32,611 nt of DNA from Verrucomicrobiales bacterium (lineage in GTDB: Bacteria > Verrucomicrobiota > Verrucomicrobiia > Verrucomicrobiales > DEV007), in contig JAHEJT010000001.1 in the NCBI GenBank assembly GCA_024638765.1, positions 1 through 32,611 of the forward strand, read 5' to 3'. How positions within the stretch are numbered: the stretch's first letter is position 1; every line of letters starts with the position of its first letter. This document shows positions 14,241 to 21,807 of this stretch, one piece after another. A model generated the notes under the pieces. It did not search any database. It saw only the letters and a program-made list of their open reading frames with translations, and was not told where the DNA came from. Made by a program: the position numbers and the translations under genes.

Positions 14241-16418
14241 ATGCACCCTTCTTCGCAACAAAGAAGTATGAGAGATCGCCAATTCGCTGCTCAACGTCAT
14301 CGCCGATGGACCTCGCTCTATGGCGTCGTCATTGCGATCACCCTTGTGCTTGTCCTCGGCCGTCCCGTATGCGGCGCCACCACCGTTTTCACCAATACGG
14401 CCGGTTTTCTCATGGAGGGCGTCGATTTCGATGCCGCCGGCAATCTCTATTACCTCGAACGAGATGGCGCCGCAGGCACGGTTCCCACGCGACTGATCAA
14501 ACGCACCGCATCCAGCGGGTTCGCCGATCGCTCAGAGATCTTTGAGTATGTCGGATCCCCGTTTGGCGCCTTCGTTACCGTGCAGAACGGACGTGTCTAT
14601 TTCGGTGAAAGCTCCAGCGGATCGATCCGCTCCGTGATGCTCAATGGATCCGATCCGACCTTACATGCCGCGGTGCCGAACATTTACGATCTGGTATTCT
14701 CTCCCGCGGGTGATGCTTTTATCTCCGCCAACTCGGAGTCCTTCAGCGGAAAGAACCAGCTCGGCGCCCTAAACCTGCTCACCGGCGATGTAAGAATTAT
14801 CGTCAGCACCAACGACTTCTCCGGCCCAATCGAGTTCGATGCCGACGGCAATCTCTATTACGGAGGCAGTGGTTTCGGAGAGAGCGAAGTCTTCCAGTTC
14901 ACCCCCTCACAGATCGCGGCGGCTGCGACCGGTAGCCCGATCATTCTTTCCTCGGTCACCCCCTTTGCCTCGACACCCGGCAACTCTCACTTCGAATTCG
15001 TGTCCGCAAAGGGAATCTTCCGTCACGCATCCGGCGGACTTACCTTGCTCGATCCAGTCATCGGCCTGCAAACCCCCGTGCCCGGTGCACCGGGTCCCGG
15101 GTTGGGCTTCTTCGGTCCCATCGCGCACGACGGCACTTCTCTCTTTGGCGTGTCCACGGATTTCGCCAACAACATTTCGACTTTCAGCCAAATCCCCGAA
15201 CCATCCGCCGCATTTCTCTCTCTTCTGGGGTTTCTCATCATGACCCTCCACCCGACTCGCCGGCCGCGGCATGATCACCGGCGTGCAACCACCATCGCGC
15301 TCGGCGCCGCCACCCTTCTCCAAGCCGCCACGGAAACCGCGCCGGCGGGCCCCTACCCTCCACCTGCCGGCCAAGCCGGTTCGCCGGCGGTGGCTCACGA
15401 TGATCCCCGCATCCTCTTCTGGGCCGACGGCTTCGTGAATTACCAGCCCGGCCCGAATGTTATTCTCGAATTCATGACCCCGGGGGAAGCCATCGGCGCG
15501 GCCGGGACCGGAAGCGATCCGGAACAGGAAATCCTCGAAGTCGTCAGTCTCGGCGACGGCGGGACAATAACAATGACGTTCCCAAACCCCATCGTCGATG
15601 GGCCAGGAGATGATTTCGCCGTATTCGAGAACGCTTTCAACGACATGTTTCTCGAATTCGCCTATGTCGAAGTTTCCTCAAACGGTGTCGATTTCTTGCG
15701 CTTCCCAAACGCATCACTTACGCCGAACCCGGTGCCGTTTCTCGGGGGCAGCGTCGACACCACCGACGTCGACGGTCTCGCAGGAAAATACCGGCTCGGT
15801 TTCGGGACGCCGTTCGATCTGCAGGAACTCGGATTGGCCAGCGCAAGTCATGTCCGCATCGTCGATATTCCGGGCGACGGCTCCTCTCTGGATAGCGAAA
15901 ACCGCCCAATCTATGACCCCGATCCGACCGATTTCTCCGGCGGATTCGACCTCGACGCCGTGGGCGTCCTCGGTCTCACCTTCGGCGGCTGGCAATCGAC
16001 GCATTTCTCTCCCGGAGAACGCAGCAACCCCGCCGTCAGCGGATCGAAAGCGGACCCCGACCACGACGGCCTTCCCAACGACATCGAATACGCGCTCGAC
16101 TCCGATCCCAAACATTTTACTCCGCCTTCTCACTTTGCTACCGTCAATTTGACGGCAGGTTCTTTCAGTTTTTCTATGCTCCGCTCCGGGATCGCCAAAG
16201 ACGCGATCATTCACATTGACGTCTCCAGTAATTTGACTTTCTGGGAGGAAATCGCCCGTGCCACGGGTGGAGGCCCCATGACCGCCTTCGGCAATCCGGG
16301 AGCAATTTCTGTCGAGGAAAGCATTTCCGGAAGCCGGCTTTCGACGACGGTCACCGGTTCGATGACTCTCGACGACGTCACCTCTCGATTTGCGCGCCTG
16401 CGCGTTTCCTCCCCCTGA
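14241..16418 (+). CDS. B12-riboswitch-controlled PEP-CTERM propeller/surface protein fusion
   Basis: A 725-residue exported protein made of two modules in one frame. Module one (1-333) has a signal peptide (hydrophobic part about 28-48) and repeated beta-propeller/NHL-like strands (GVDFDAAGNLYYLE, PIEFDADGNLYYGG, GPIAHDGTSLFGV). It closes with a PEP-CTERM signal: IPEPS at 318-322, then a hydrophobic span and an Arg-rich end. Module two (334-725) starts at an internal Met (nt 15240) with a second signal-like segment. It contains the surface-protein motifs PGEAIGAAGTGS, DFAVFENAF, AYVEVSSNGVDFLRFP, GLAGKYRLGFGTPFDL and GGFDLDAVGVL, then an ADPDHDGLPNDIEYALDSDP calcium-type loop and a beta-rich tail. 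Control by a cobalamin riboswitch suggests B12 binding at the cell surface; this is inference. Confidence 0.8.
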   Translation: MHPSSQQRSMRDRQFAAQRHRRWTSLYGVVIAITLVLVLGRPVCGATTVFTNTAGFLMEGVDFDAAGNLYYLERDGAAGTVPTRLIKRTASSGFADRSEIFEYVGSPFGAFVTVQNGRVYFGESSSGSIRSVMLNGSDPTLHAAVPNIYDLVFSPAGDAFISANSESFSGKNQLGALNLLTGDVRIIVSTNDFSGPIEFDADGNLYYGGSGFGESEVFQFTPSQIAAAATGSPIILSSVTPFASTPGNSHFEFVSAKGIFRHASGGLTLLDPVIGLQTPVPGAPGPGLGFFGPIAHDGTSLFGVSTDFANNISTFSQIPEPSAAFLSLLGFLIMTLHPTRRPRHDHRRATTIALGAATLLQAATETAPAGPYPPPAGQAGSPAVAHDDPRILFWADGFVNYQPGPNVILEFMTPGEAIGAAGTGSDPEQEILEVVSLGDGGTITMTFPNPIVDGPGDDFAVFENAFNDMFLEFAYVEVSSNGVDFLRFPNASLTPNPVPFLGGSVDTTDVDGLAGKYRLGFGTPFDLQELGLASASHVRIVDIPGDGSSLDSENRPIYDPDPTDFSGGFDLDAVGVLGLTFGGWQSTHFSPGERSNPAVSGSKADPDHDGLPNDIEYALDSDPKHFTPPSHFATVNLTAGSFSFSMLRSGIAKDAIIHIDVSSNLTFWEEIARATGGGPMTAFGNPGAISVEESISGSRLSTTVTGSMTLDDVTSRFARLRVSSP

Positions 16419-16426
16419 ATTTCGCT

Positions 16427-17272
16427 ATGCCCCGTGAAAGTTCCAGCATGTTCCGACCAAGCAGACAGCGCCTTCTTTACTTCGGGACGGCCGCGAGACC
16501 CTCCCAAGGTTTCACCGTGTTGGAGTTGCTGCTCAGCGGGGCAGTCGCTGCGGTGCTCCTGAGCGTCAGTCTCGGGATTTACCCCCTGGTGCGCGAGAGC
16601 GCCAAGGGCAATCGCTGCATGGTGCAGATGCGCCAGCTGGTCGCCGCCAATCACGCCTACGCAGCAGATAACAATGGCCGGTACGCACCCGCACAGGAGC
16701 GACGCAACCTCGTCCGATGGCACGGACAACGGTCCGCGACGTCTGCACCCTTCAATCCCGGCGGGGGATTCCTCGGTCCTTACCTCGGGGAAGACGGACG
16801 CGTCAAGATGTGCCCCACCTTCGTCCGTTACCTCAAAGGCAACGACAGCTTCGAAGAGGGCACCGGCGGATATGGGTACAATGCCGCTTACGTCGGAGGA
16901 AAACCCGGGCGCTTCTTTGAACCCAATCTCCTCCTCAACATCAACCATCCCGCCCGGACGGTCATGTTTACCGATACCGCTTTCCCCCGGGCCGACGGCC
17001 TCCAGGAATATCCTTACTGCGAGCCTTACCGCTGGGTCGGACGCGACGGCAACCCGCGGGGCCGCCTCAGCCCCAGCGTGCACTTTCGCCACCGGGGCAA
17101 GGCCAATGTCGCCTGGTGCGACGGCCACGTCACCAGCGAATCCCCCAGCGAATCACGCGGCAAAAATTTCTACGGCGGCGACAATACCAAACATAAGATC
17201 GGATGGTTCGGCCCCGAAGCACAGAACGGCTACTGGAATCCGAACGCGGACCCCAGCATTTTTCAGCGCTGA
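16427..17272 (+). CDS. Type II secretion-like pseudopilin (H-X9-DG family)
   Basis: The 281-residue protein has a prepilin cleavage/N-methylation site at GFTVLELLLSG (Gly-Phe about residues 28-29) followed by a hydrophobic helix (about 30-52). A C-terminal H-X9-DG signature is present (HRGKANVAWCDGH). This family is expanded in Planctomycetes, Verrucomicrobia and Lentisphaerae; members are membrane-anchored pilin-like proteins of unknown partner. It begins 8 bp after the preceding stop codon, so it probably shares the B12-controlled transcript. Inside are conserved elements such as NHAYAADNNGRYAPA and GYGYNAAYVGG. An alternative start at Met 8 (16448) would shorten the leader but keep the cleavage site. 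A role in exporting or displaying the upstream surface protein is possible. Confidence 0.9.
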   Translation: MPRESSSMFRPSRQRLLYFGTAARPSQGFTVLELLLSGAVAAVLLSVSLGIYPLVRESAKGNRCMVQMRQLVAANHAYAADNNGRYAPAQERRNLVRWHGQRSATSAPFNPGGGFLGPYLGEDGRVKMCPTFVRYLKGNDSFEEGTGGYGYNAAYVGGKPGRFFEPNLLLNINHPARTVMFTDTAFPRADGLQEYPYCEPYRWVGRDGNPRGRLSPSVHFRHRGKANVAWCDGHVTSESPSESRGKNFYGGDNTKHKIGWFGPEAQNGYWNPNADPSIFQR

Positions 17273-17282
17273 CGCCAAGAGA

Positions 17283-17384
17283 GGCGCCTTCGGCGCCGAA
17301 GATCGGAGATAGCAGATTGCAGATGGAGATTCCGGTAAAGCTCTGCCCTATCTTCCATCTTCCATCTTCGCCGGCAAAGCCGGC
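17283..17384. repeat. Hairpin-bounded inverted heptad arrays without a gene
   Basis: The left end is a GGCGCC-TTC-GGCGCC hairpin (17283-17297) followed by GAAGATC, GGAGATA, GCAGATT, GCAGATG. The right end is ATCTTCC, ATCTTCC, ATCTTCG (17350-17370) followed by a GCCGGC-AAA-GCCGGC hairpin (17370-17384) that touches the cysN stop codon. It has the same outline as the four-helix-bundle element at 18655-19216 but with only about 25 bp inside. Confidence 0.8.
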
Positions 17385-18695
17385 TCACACAATCATCCCC
17401 GCCGCTACCGTTTCGTTGGCCTGCTCGTCAATGAGCACGAAACTCCCGGTATTGCGATTTCGCCGGTAAGAATCGTAGAACAATGCCGACGAGGTCCGCA
17501 GCGCAATCCGGCCGATATCATTGAGGGTGAATTCGAGATCGTCCTCAATCTTGTGAAGGGTATTGATGTTCACCTTGTATCTTACCTCCTTTACGATGGC
17601 TTTTACCTCCTTGGTGGTGTGACGCAGGATGTACTTTCCACGGGGCGCCATCTTGCGCTCTGAAAACCAGCAGATCATGGCCTCGATATCCTGGCCGCTC
17701 TTCGGCGGATTATTGGGCTTCACGATCATATCCCCGCGGCTGATGTCGATCTCGTCTTCCAAGGTCACCGCCACCGACAGCGGGCTGAATGCTTCCTCCA
17801 CGGCGCCCTCGTAAGTCTCGATGCTCCGGATGCGGGAAGAGAATCCCGAGGGCAAGACCATCACCTCGTCCCCGGGCTTGAAGACACCGCCCGCGACCCG
17901 GCCCGCGTATCCGCGAAAATCGTGAAAGCGGTCCGATTGCGGCCTGATCACCCACTGTACCGGGAAGCGGGCATCGACGTGGTTGTCATCGGAGCCCAGG
18001 TAAACTGTCTCCAGGTGGTAAAGCAGCGGCGGCCCCTCGAACCACGGCATATTCTCCGATTTCTCCACGACGTTATCGCCTCGCAACGCGCTGATCGGGA
18101 TGAAGGTCACCTCGACGATGTTGTCGAGCCGGGAAGCAAAATCCGAAAAACTCCGCACGATTTCGTCATAAGATTCCTGATTGTAATCCACGAGGTCCAT
18201 CTTGTTGACCGCCACCACCACGTGCTGGATTCGCAGCAGGTTCGCGATGAAAGCATGGCGGCAGGTCTGCTCGATGACTCCCTTGCGCGCGTCCACCAGG
18301 ATGATCGCGAGGTTGGCCGTGGACGCTCCGGTCACCATGTTGCGCGTGTACTGGATATGGCCCGGCGTATCCGCGATAATGAATTTCCGCCGCGGCGTCG
18401 CAAAATACCGGTAAGCCACGTCGATGGTGATCCCCTGCTCACGCTCCGCCCGCAAGCCGTCCGTGAGCAATGCGAGATTTACATTCTCATCCCCGCGTTT
18501 ACGGCTCGATACTTCCACCGCCTCCAGTTGATCTTCAAAAATATTCTTGCTGTCATACAGGAGTCGCCCGATCAGCGTGCTCTTGCCGTCGTCGACACTC
18601 CCCGCAGTCGTAAACCGCAGCAAGTCCATGTCGAGATAGCCATCGTGCGACGGCGAAGATGGAAGATCGGAGATGGAAGATTGGGGAGAGTTCAT
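17385..18695 (-). CDS. cysN: Sulfate adenylyltransferase large (GTPase) subunit CysN
   Basis: GTP-driven partner of CysD in ATP sulfurylase, forming adenosine 5'-phosphosulfate (APS) from sulfate. The 436-residue protein has G1 GSVDDGKST (residues 32-40), G3 DTPGH (109-113) and G4 NKMD (164-167), followed by the translation-factor-like beta-barrel domains. There is no fused APS kinase domain; that activity is encoded separately by cysC. The N-terminus SSISDLPSSPS is translated from a heptad array, while the conserved part begins at YLDMDLLRFTTAG. A start at Met 23 (18629) is therefore possible, but the usual upstream residues favour 18695. It is separated from cysD by a four-helix-bundle gene, where the two are normally adjacent. 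Confidence 0.95.
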   Translation of the reverse strand: MNSPQSSISDLPSSPSHDGYLDMDLLRFTTAGSVDDGKSTLIGRLLYDSKNIFEDQLEAVEVSSRKRGDENVNLALLTDGLRAEREQGITIDVAYRYFATPRRKFIIADTPGHIQYTRNMVTGASTANLAIILVDARKGVIEQTCRHAFIANLLRIQHVVVAVNKMDLVDYNQESYDEIVRSFSDFASRLDNIVEVTFIPISALRGDNVVEKSENMPWFEGPPLLYHLETVYLGSDDNHVDARFPVQWVIRPQSDRFHDFRGYAGRVAGGVFKPGDEVMVLPSGFSSRIRSIETYEGAVEEAFSPLSVAVTLEDEIDISRGDMIVKPNNPPKSGQDIEAMICWFSERKMAPRGKYILRHTTKEVKAIVKEVRYKVNINTLHKIEDDLEFTLNDIGRIALRTSSALFYDSYRRNRNTGSFVLIDEQANETVAAGMIV

Positions 18696-19216
18696 AACGG
18701 CGGGCCGTCTAATGGCAGTAAAGTTGGAAGTCCGGAGATGGGAGACGGGGAATTGATGGTAGCTGATTATTGGGAGGGCTACTCGACTGTCTTGTGCAAT
18801 CCGGTCACAAGTTTCCCGACTCTGATGGTCTTGTCCTGCAAGCTCTTGAATTCGTCCTCTCTGATGGAACCGGCATCTAAAAGGACATACGTCAGAGAAC
18901 GCACTTCGCCCGAAGATGCCCTTGCCACATTATAAAACTGTCTCTTTTCCGCTTTGCCGAAACGCTCGAATCCTTCCGCGAGGTTGGACATAACCGAGAC
19001 TGCCGCACGGCGAATTTGATCTCTTAATCCAAAATCTTTCGAAAGCGGTCCATCCTTCGATACCTCATAAATCTCACGCACCAGGACGCGCGCTTCTTTC
19101 CAGGCATCCAAATCTTCGAATTTCATCTGACTATTCTTCCTAAGGCTATTAGTTTTTTTGACGCAATCCTCCACATCTCCCATCTTCCATCTTCCATCTT
19201 CGGCGGCGCAGCCGCC
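18655..19216 (-). mobile_element. Candidate IVS-like element inserted between cysD and cysN
   Basis: The left side carries arrays GAAGATG, GAAGATC, GGAGATG, GAAGATT (18655-18682) and TTGGAAG, TCCGGAG, ATGGGAG, ACGGGGA (18724-18751). The right side carries the inverted ATCTCCC, ATCTTCC, ATCTTCC, ATCTTCG (19175-19202). A GGCGGC-GCA-GCCGCC hairpin (19202-19216) closes the right end against the cysD stop codon. The only gene inside is the four-helix-bundle gene. Boundaries are inferred from the arrays. Confidence 0.5.
18779..19126 (-). CDS. Four-helix-bundle protein (23S rRNA IVS / S23-like), second copy
   Basis: The 115-residue product MKFEDLDAWKEARVLVREIYEV... has the family core DQIRRAAVSVMSNLAEGFERFGKAEKRQFYNVARASSGEVRSL. 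The ATG at 19126 was chosen because MKFEDLDAW is the common N-terminus; the frame continues upstream 19 codons without support. It shares DQ-RRAA-S-N-AEGFER and the S-GE-RS block with the copy at 7211-7585 but is otherwise quite different, so this is not a recent duplication. It lies in the same orientation as the cys genes, in the cysD-cysN gap. It has no known role in sulfate assimilation. Confidence 0.85.
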   Translation of the reverse strand: MKFEDLDAWKEARVLVREIYEVSKDGPLSKDFGLRDQIRRAAVSVMSNLAEGFERFGKAEKRQFYNVARASSGEVRSLTYVLLDAGSIREDEFKSLQDKTIRVGKLVTGLHKTVE

Positions 19217-20122
19217 CTAGAAGTATCCTTCCTTCTTCCGATCCTCCATCGCAGTCTCGGAGCGCCGGTCGTCCGCCCGCGTCCCGCGCTCGGTCTGCCG
19301 CGCCGCCGCCACTTCCTGGATGATCTTTTCCACGTTGTCGGCGCCGGATTCCACCGCACCCGTACAGGTCATGTCGCCAATTGTCCGGAACCGCACCGTT
19401 TTCTCCTCGGCCTCCTCTCCTTCACCCGCTTCCACGTGCTCGGACTCCGCCAGCAAGGTGTTCCCACGCGCCAGCACCCGCCTCCGGTGCGCGAAATAGA
19501 GACTCGGTAACTCAATCTCCTCGAGCTTGATGTACTGCCATACATCCATCTCCGTCCAGTTGCTCAACGGAAATACCCGGAAATGCTCCCCGTGTTGCCT
19601 GCGCCCGTTGAAGATATTCCACAACTCGGGACGCTGATTCTTCGGATCCCATTCGCCAAAATCATTGCGATGCGAGAAAAACCGCTCCTTGGCGCGCGCT
19701 TTTTCCTCGTCACGACGCCCTCCCCCCAAACAGGCGTCAAAACCGTGTTCTTCAATCGCATCCAGCAAGGTCACCGTCTGCAACGCGTTGCGGCTGGCAT
19801 TGGCTCCCGATTCCTCCGTGACACGACCCTTGTCGATGGAGTCCTGCACCAGACCCACGATCAAACGGGCGCCCGCCTCCTGCACATACCGGTCCCGGTA
19901 ATCCAGCGTCTCGGGAAAATTATGCCCGGTGTCCACGTGCAAGAGAGGGAAGGGAAGTTTCGCCGGGTGAAAGGCCTTACGTGCGAGGTGCGCCATCAAA
20001 ATCGAATCTTTGCCCCCGGAAAATAAAAGAGCCGGATGCTCGAATTGTGCCGCGGTTTCGCGAAGCACGTATATGGCTTCGGCTTCGAGCTGCTTGAGAT
20101 GATTGACTTTGTAAGAAAGCAT
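19217..20122 (-). CDS. cysD: Sulfate adenylyltransferase small subunit CysD
   Basis: Catalytic subunit of ATP sulfurylase (ATP + sulfate to APS + PPi). The 301-residue protein has the PP-loop SGGKDS at residues 35-40, LLHVDTGHNFPETLDYRDRY, GGGRRDEEKARAKER, and the family C-terminus RGTRADDRRSETAMEDRKKEGYF. Length matches E. coli CysD (302). It starts 21 bp after the cysC stop codon, in the order cysH-cysC-cysD. Its TAG stop is followed without a gap by a GGCGGC/GCCGCC hairpin and a GAAGATGG-type array. This 3' flank is nearly the same as that of cysN. Confidence 0.96.
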   Translation of the reverse strand: MLSYKVNHLKQLEAEAIYVLRETAAQFEHPALLFSGGKDSILMAHLARKAFHPAKLPFPLLHVDTGHNFPETLDYRDRYVQEAGARLIVGLVQDSIDKGRVTEESGANASRNALQTVTLLDAIEEHGFDACLGGGRRDEEKARAKERFFSHRNDFGEWDPKNQRPELWNIFNGRRQHGEHFRVFPLSNWTEMDVWQYIKLEEIELPSLYFAHRRRVLARGNTLLAESEHVEAGEGEEAEEKTVRFRTIGDMTCTGAVESGADNVEKIIQEVAAARQTERGTRADDRRSETAMEDRKKEGYF

Positions 20123-20143
20123 TGCTTCGACCTTTGAAGGAAT

Positions 20144-20746
20144 TCACTTGCGAAGAAATGGAATCACCGCTTCGTAAAGCCGGCGGCACGACTCGTCGAT
20201 ACTCTCGTTCCCGGTATCGATTACCAGATCGGGACTCTCCGGTTCTTCGAAGGAGGAGTCTTTCCCGGTGAACTGCTTTACCTCTCCGGAAGCCGCCTTG
20301 GCGTAGAGACCTTTAACATCCCTCTCGGCGCACTTCTCGAACGGACAACGCACGTAGATCTCCCGGATATGCTGCGATCCTATAATCTCACGGGCCATGT
20401 CACGCAACTCCCGGGTCGGCGTGATAAACGAGGTGATCGTCACCACGCCCGCATTCATGAAAAGCTTTGCCACCTCCGCGATCCGGCGGATGTTCTCCAG
20501 CCGATCCTCGTCGCTGAACCCCAGATCCGCGTTAAGTCCGGAGCGAATATTGTCGCCGTCGAGGATCTGGGTGAAAACTCCGTCTTCGTGAAGCCGCCTC
20601 TCCAGGGCGTTCGCCAGGGTGCTTTTGCCGGACCCCGAAAGCCCGTAAAGCCAGAATACGAAGCCACGCTGGTTGAGAAATCTTTCCTTTTCCTCCCGCC
20701 CGAGCATGCGCTCAAACTCGGGATATATGTGTTCGCTGTGCGCCAT
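20144..20746 (-). CDS. cysC: Adenylyl-sulfate (APS) kinase CysC
   Basis: Phosphorylates APS to PAPS with ATP. The 200-residue protein has the P-loop GLSGSGKST at residues 35-43, LDGDNIRSGLNADLGFSDEDRLENIRRIAEVAKL and ITSFITPTRELRDMAREI, matching APS kinases throughout. The ATG at 20746 gives the typical N-terminus MAHSEHIYPEF; an ATG six codons upstream is possible. A separate cysC next to a cysN without kinase domain and a PAPS-type reductase indicates the full PAPS route of sulfate reduction. Confidence 0.95.
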   Translation of the reverse strand: MAHSEHIYPEFERMLGREEKERFLNQRGFVFWLYGLSGSGKSTLANALERRLHEDGVFTQILDGDNIRSGLNADLGFSDEDRLENIRRIAEVAKLFMNAGVVTITSFITPTRELRDMAREIIGSQHIREIYVRCPFEKCAERDVKGLYAKAASGEVKQFTGKDSSFEEPESPDLVIDTGNESIDESCRRLYEAVIPFLRK

Positions 20747-20811
20747 TGCAACCTGGGAAAGCATCGTGGACGTGGGGCCGATCCGGAGTTCACACCGCCC
20801 CGTGGGCCGGG

Positions 20812-21627
20812 TTAAATCACATAGTCCACGTCGTCATGAAGCCCGCACTCACGCTTCAATCCAAAGAACCGCGTCTCCTCTTCCGTCATTCCTTCCTCAA
20901 GCTTGTGCGTCGTGTGCCAGTCGCCAATCGAAACGTAGCCCTGCTCCCAGAGAGGGTGGTAAGGGAGATCGTGCCTGGTGAGATATTCGTAGAGTTCCTT
21001 GTCCGACCAATCAATAATCGGATGGAGCTTTAACCGGCCGGATGCGACCGCGAGCACAGGCAGAAGCTGTCGCGTGCGACTCTGACTGCGGCGCAGGCCC
21101 GTCGCCCATACATCCGCGCCCAGTTCGTCGAGCGCCCGGTTCATGGGCTCGACCTTGTTGATCCGGTTATAGTGCTCTATTCCTTCGACCCCCTGCTCCC
21201 ACAGTTTTCCGTAACGGGCTTCCTGCCACGCCGGGCTCAGCCTGGAACGGTAGACGTGAAGATTCAGCGAAAGCTTTTCCACGAGCTGATCGATAAACGT
21301 GTAGGTCTCCGGAAAGAGATAGCCCGTATCCACCAGCACCACCGGAACCTCCGGCCACTGACGCGTCATCAGGTGCAGCGAAACCGCCGACTGCGCGCCG
21401 AAACTCGAAGTCAAAATCAACCGCGATTTGAACCGGTCCAGCGCCCAGGCCACCCGCTCCTCGGCGGACTCCACCTCCAATGCCGCCGAGGCCTCCTTGA
21501 GGTCGATCTGAAGGCGCTCCCCGACTACCCGCATCTCCTCCGCCCCCCCGCTGCCGGGAGCGATGATGGAGGCATCCCCCACCGCGGCGGCGGACGCTTC
21601 TGCTGGTGACTGCGTGTCCTGACTCAT
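20812..21627 (-). CDS. cysH: Phosphoadenylyl-sulfate (PAPS) reductase CysH
   Basis: Reduces PAPS to sulfite using thioredoxin or glutaredoxin. The 271-residue protein has the PP-loop-like [60 protein letters not shown] and the catalytic C-terminal RECGLH. The CC and CxxC pairs that bind a 4Fe-4S cluster in APS reductases are absent, so this is the PAPS-type enzyme, consistent with the neighbouring cysC. The start at 21627 was preferred because residues 1-29 of the longer frame (to 21714) overlap a plausible promoter. It is the first gene of the cys unit; no sulfite reductase gene is in the window. Confidence 0.93.
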   Translation of the reverse strand: MSQDTQSPAEASAAAVGDASIIAPGSGGAEEMRVVGERLQIDLKEASAALEVESAEERVAWALDRFKSRLILTSSFGAQSAVSLHLMTRQWPEVPVVLVDTGYLFPETYTFIDQLVEKLSLNLHVYRSRLSPAWQEARYGKLWEQGVEGIEHYNRINKVEPMNRALDELGADVWATGLRRSQSRTRQLLPVLAVASGRLKLHPIIDWSDKELYEYLTRHDLPYHPLWEQGYVSIGDWHTTHKLEEGMTEEETRFFGLKRECGLHDDVDYVI

Positions 21628-21686
21628 GAATCCATCCCGGAAAAACCGCTTTCCGAAAGAAAAAGGTAATTCTCCTAATTCCCGAT

Positions 21687-21714
21687 ATGATAAGTCGACT
21701 TTAGCGGAGGGCAA
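21687..21714 (-). promoter_or_regulatory. Candidate sigma-70-type promoter for cysH-cysC-cysD
   Basis: On the minus strand TTGCCC (21714-21709), a 16-bp spacer and TATCAT (21692-21687) resemble -35 and -10 boxes, about 60 bp upstream of the cysH start. A direct repeat GGAGAATTAC occurs on the same strand on both sides and could be an operator. Prediction by eye only. Confidence 0.35.
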
Positions 21715-21757
21715 GTAATTCTCCCGAAATAATCACTTTTCCCCCGAATTTTTCCCC

Positions 21758-21775
21758 CCGATGCCGCCGCATCGG
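21758..21775. terminator. GC-rich hairpin after transketolase
   Basis: CCGATGC (21758-21764) and GCATCGG (21769-21775) form a 7-bp stem with a CGCC loop, 33 bp beyond the tkt stop codon and before the cysH promoter region. No U-tract is seen, so termination activity is uncertain. Confidence 0.35.
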
Positions 21776-21807
21776 CCCCCCCGGGGCAAAACCCACTCCC
21801 GGAATTC

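Noticed and set aside
20812..21627. APS (Fe-S) reductase instead of PAPS reductase
   Set aside because: The CC and CxxC cysteine pairs for the 4Fe-4S cluster are missing, and an APS kinase gene is adjacent.
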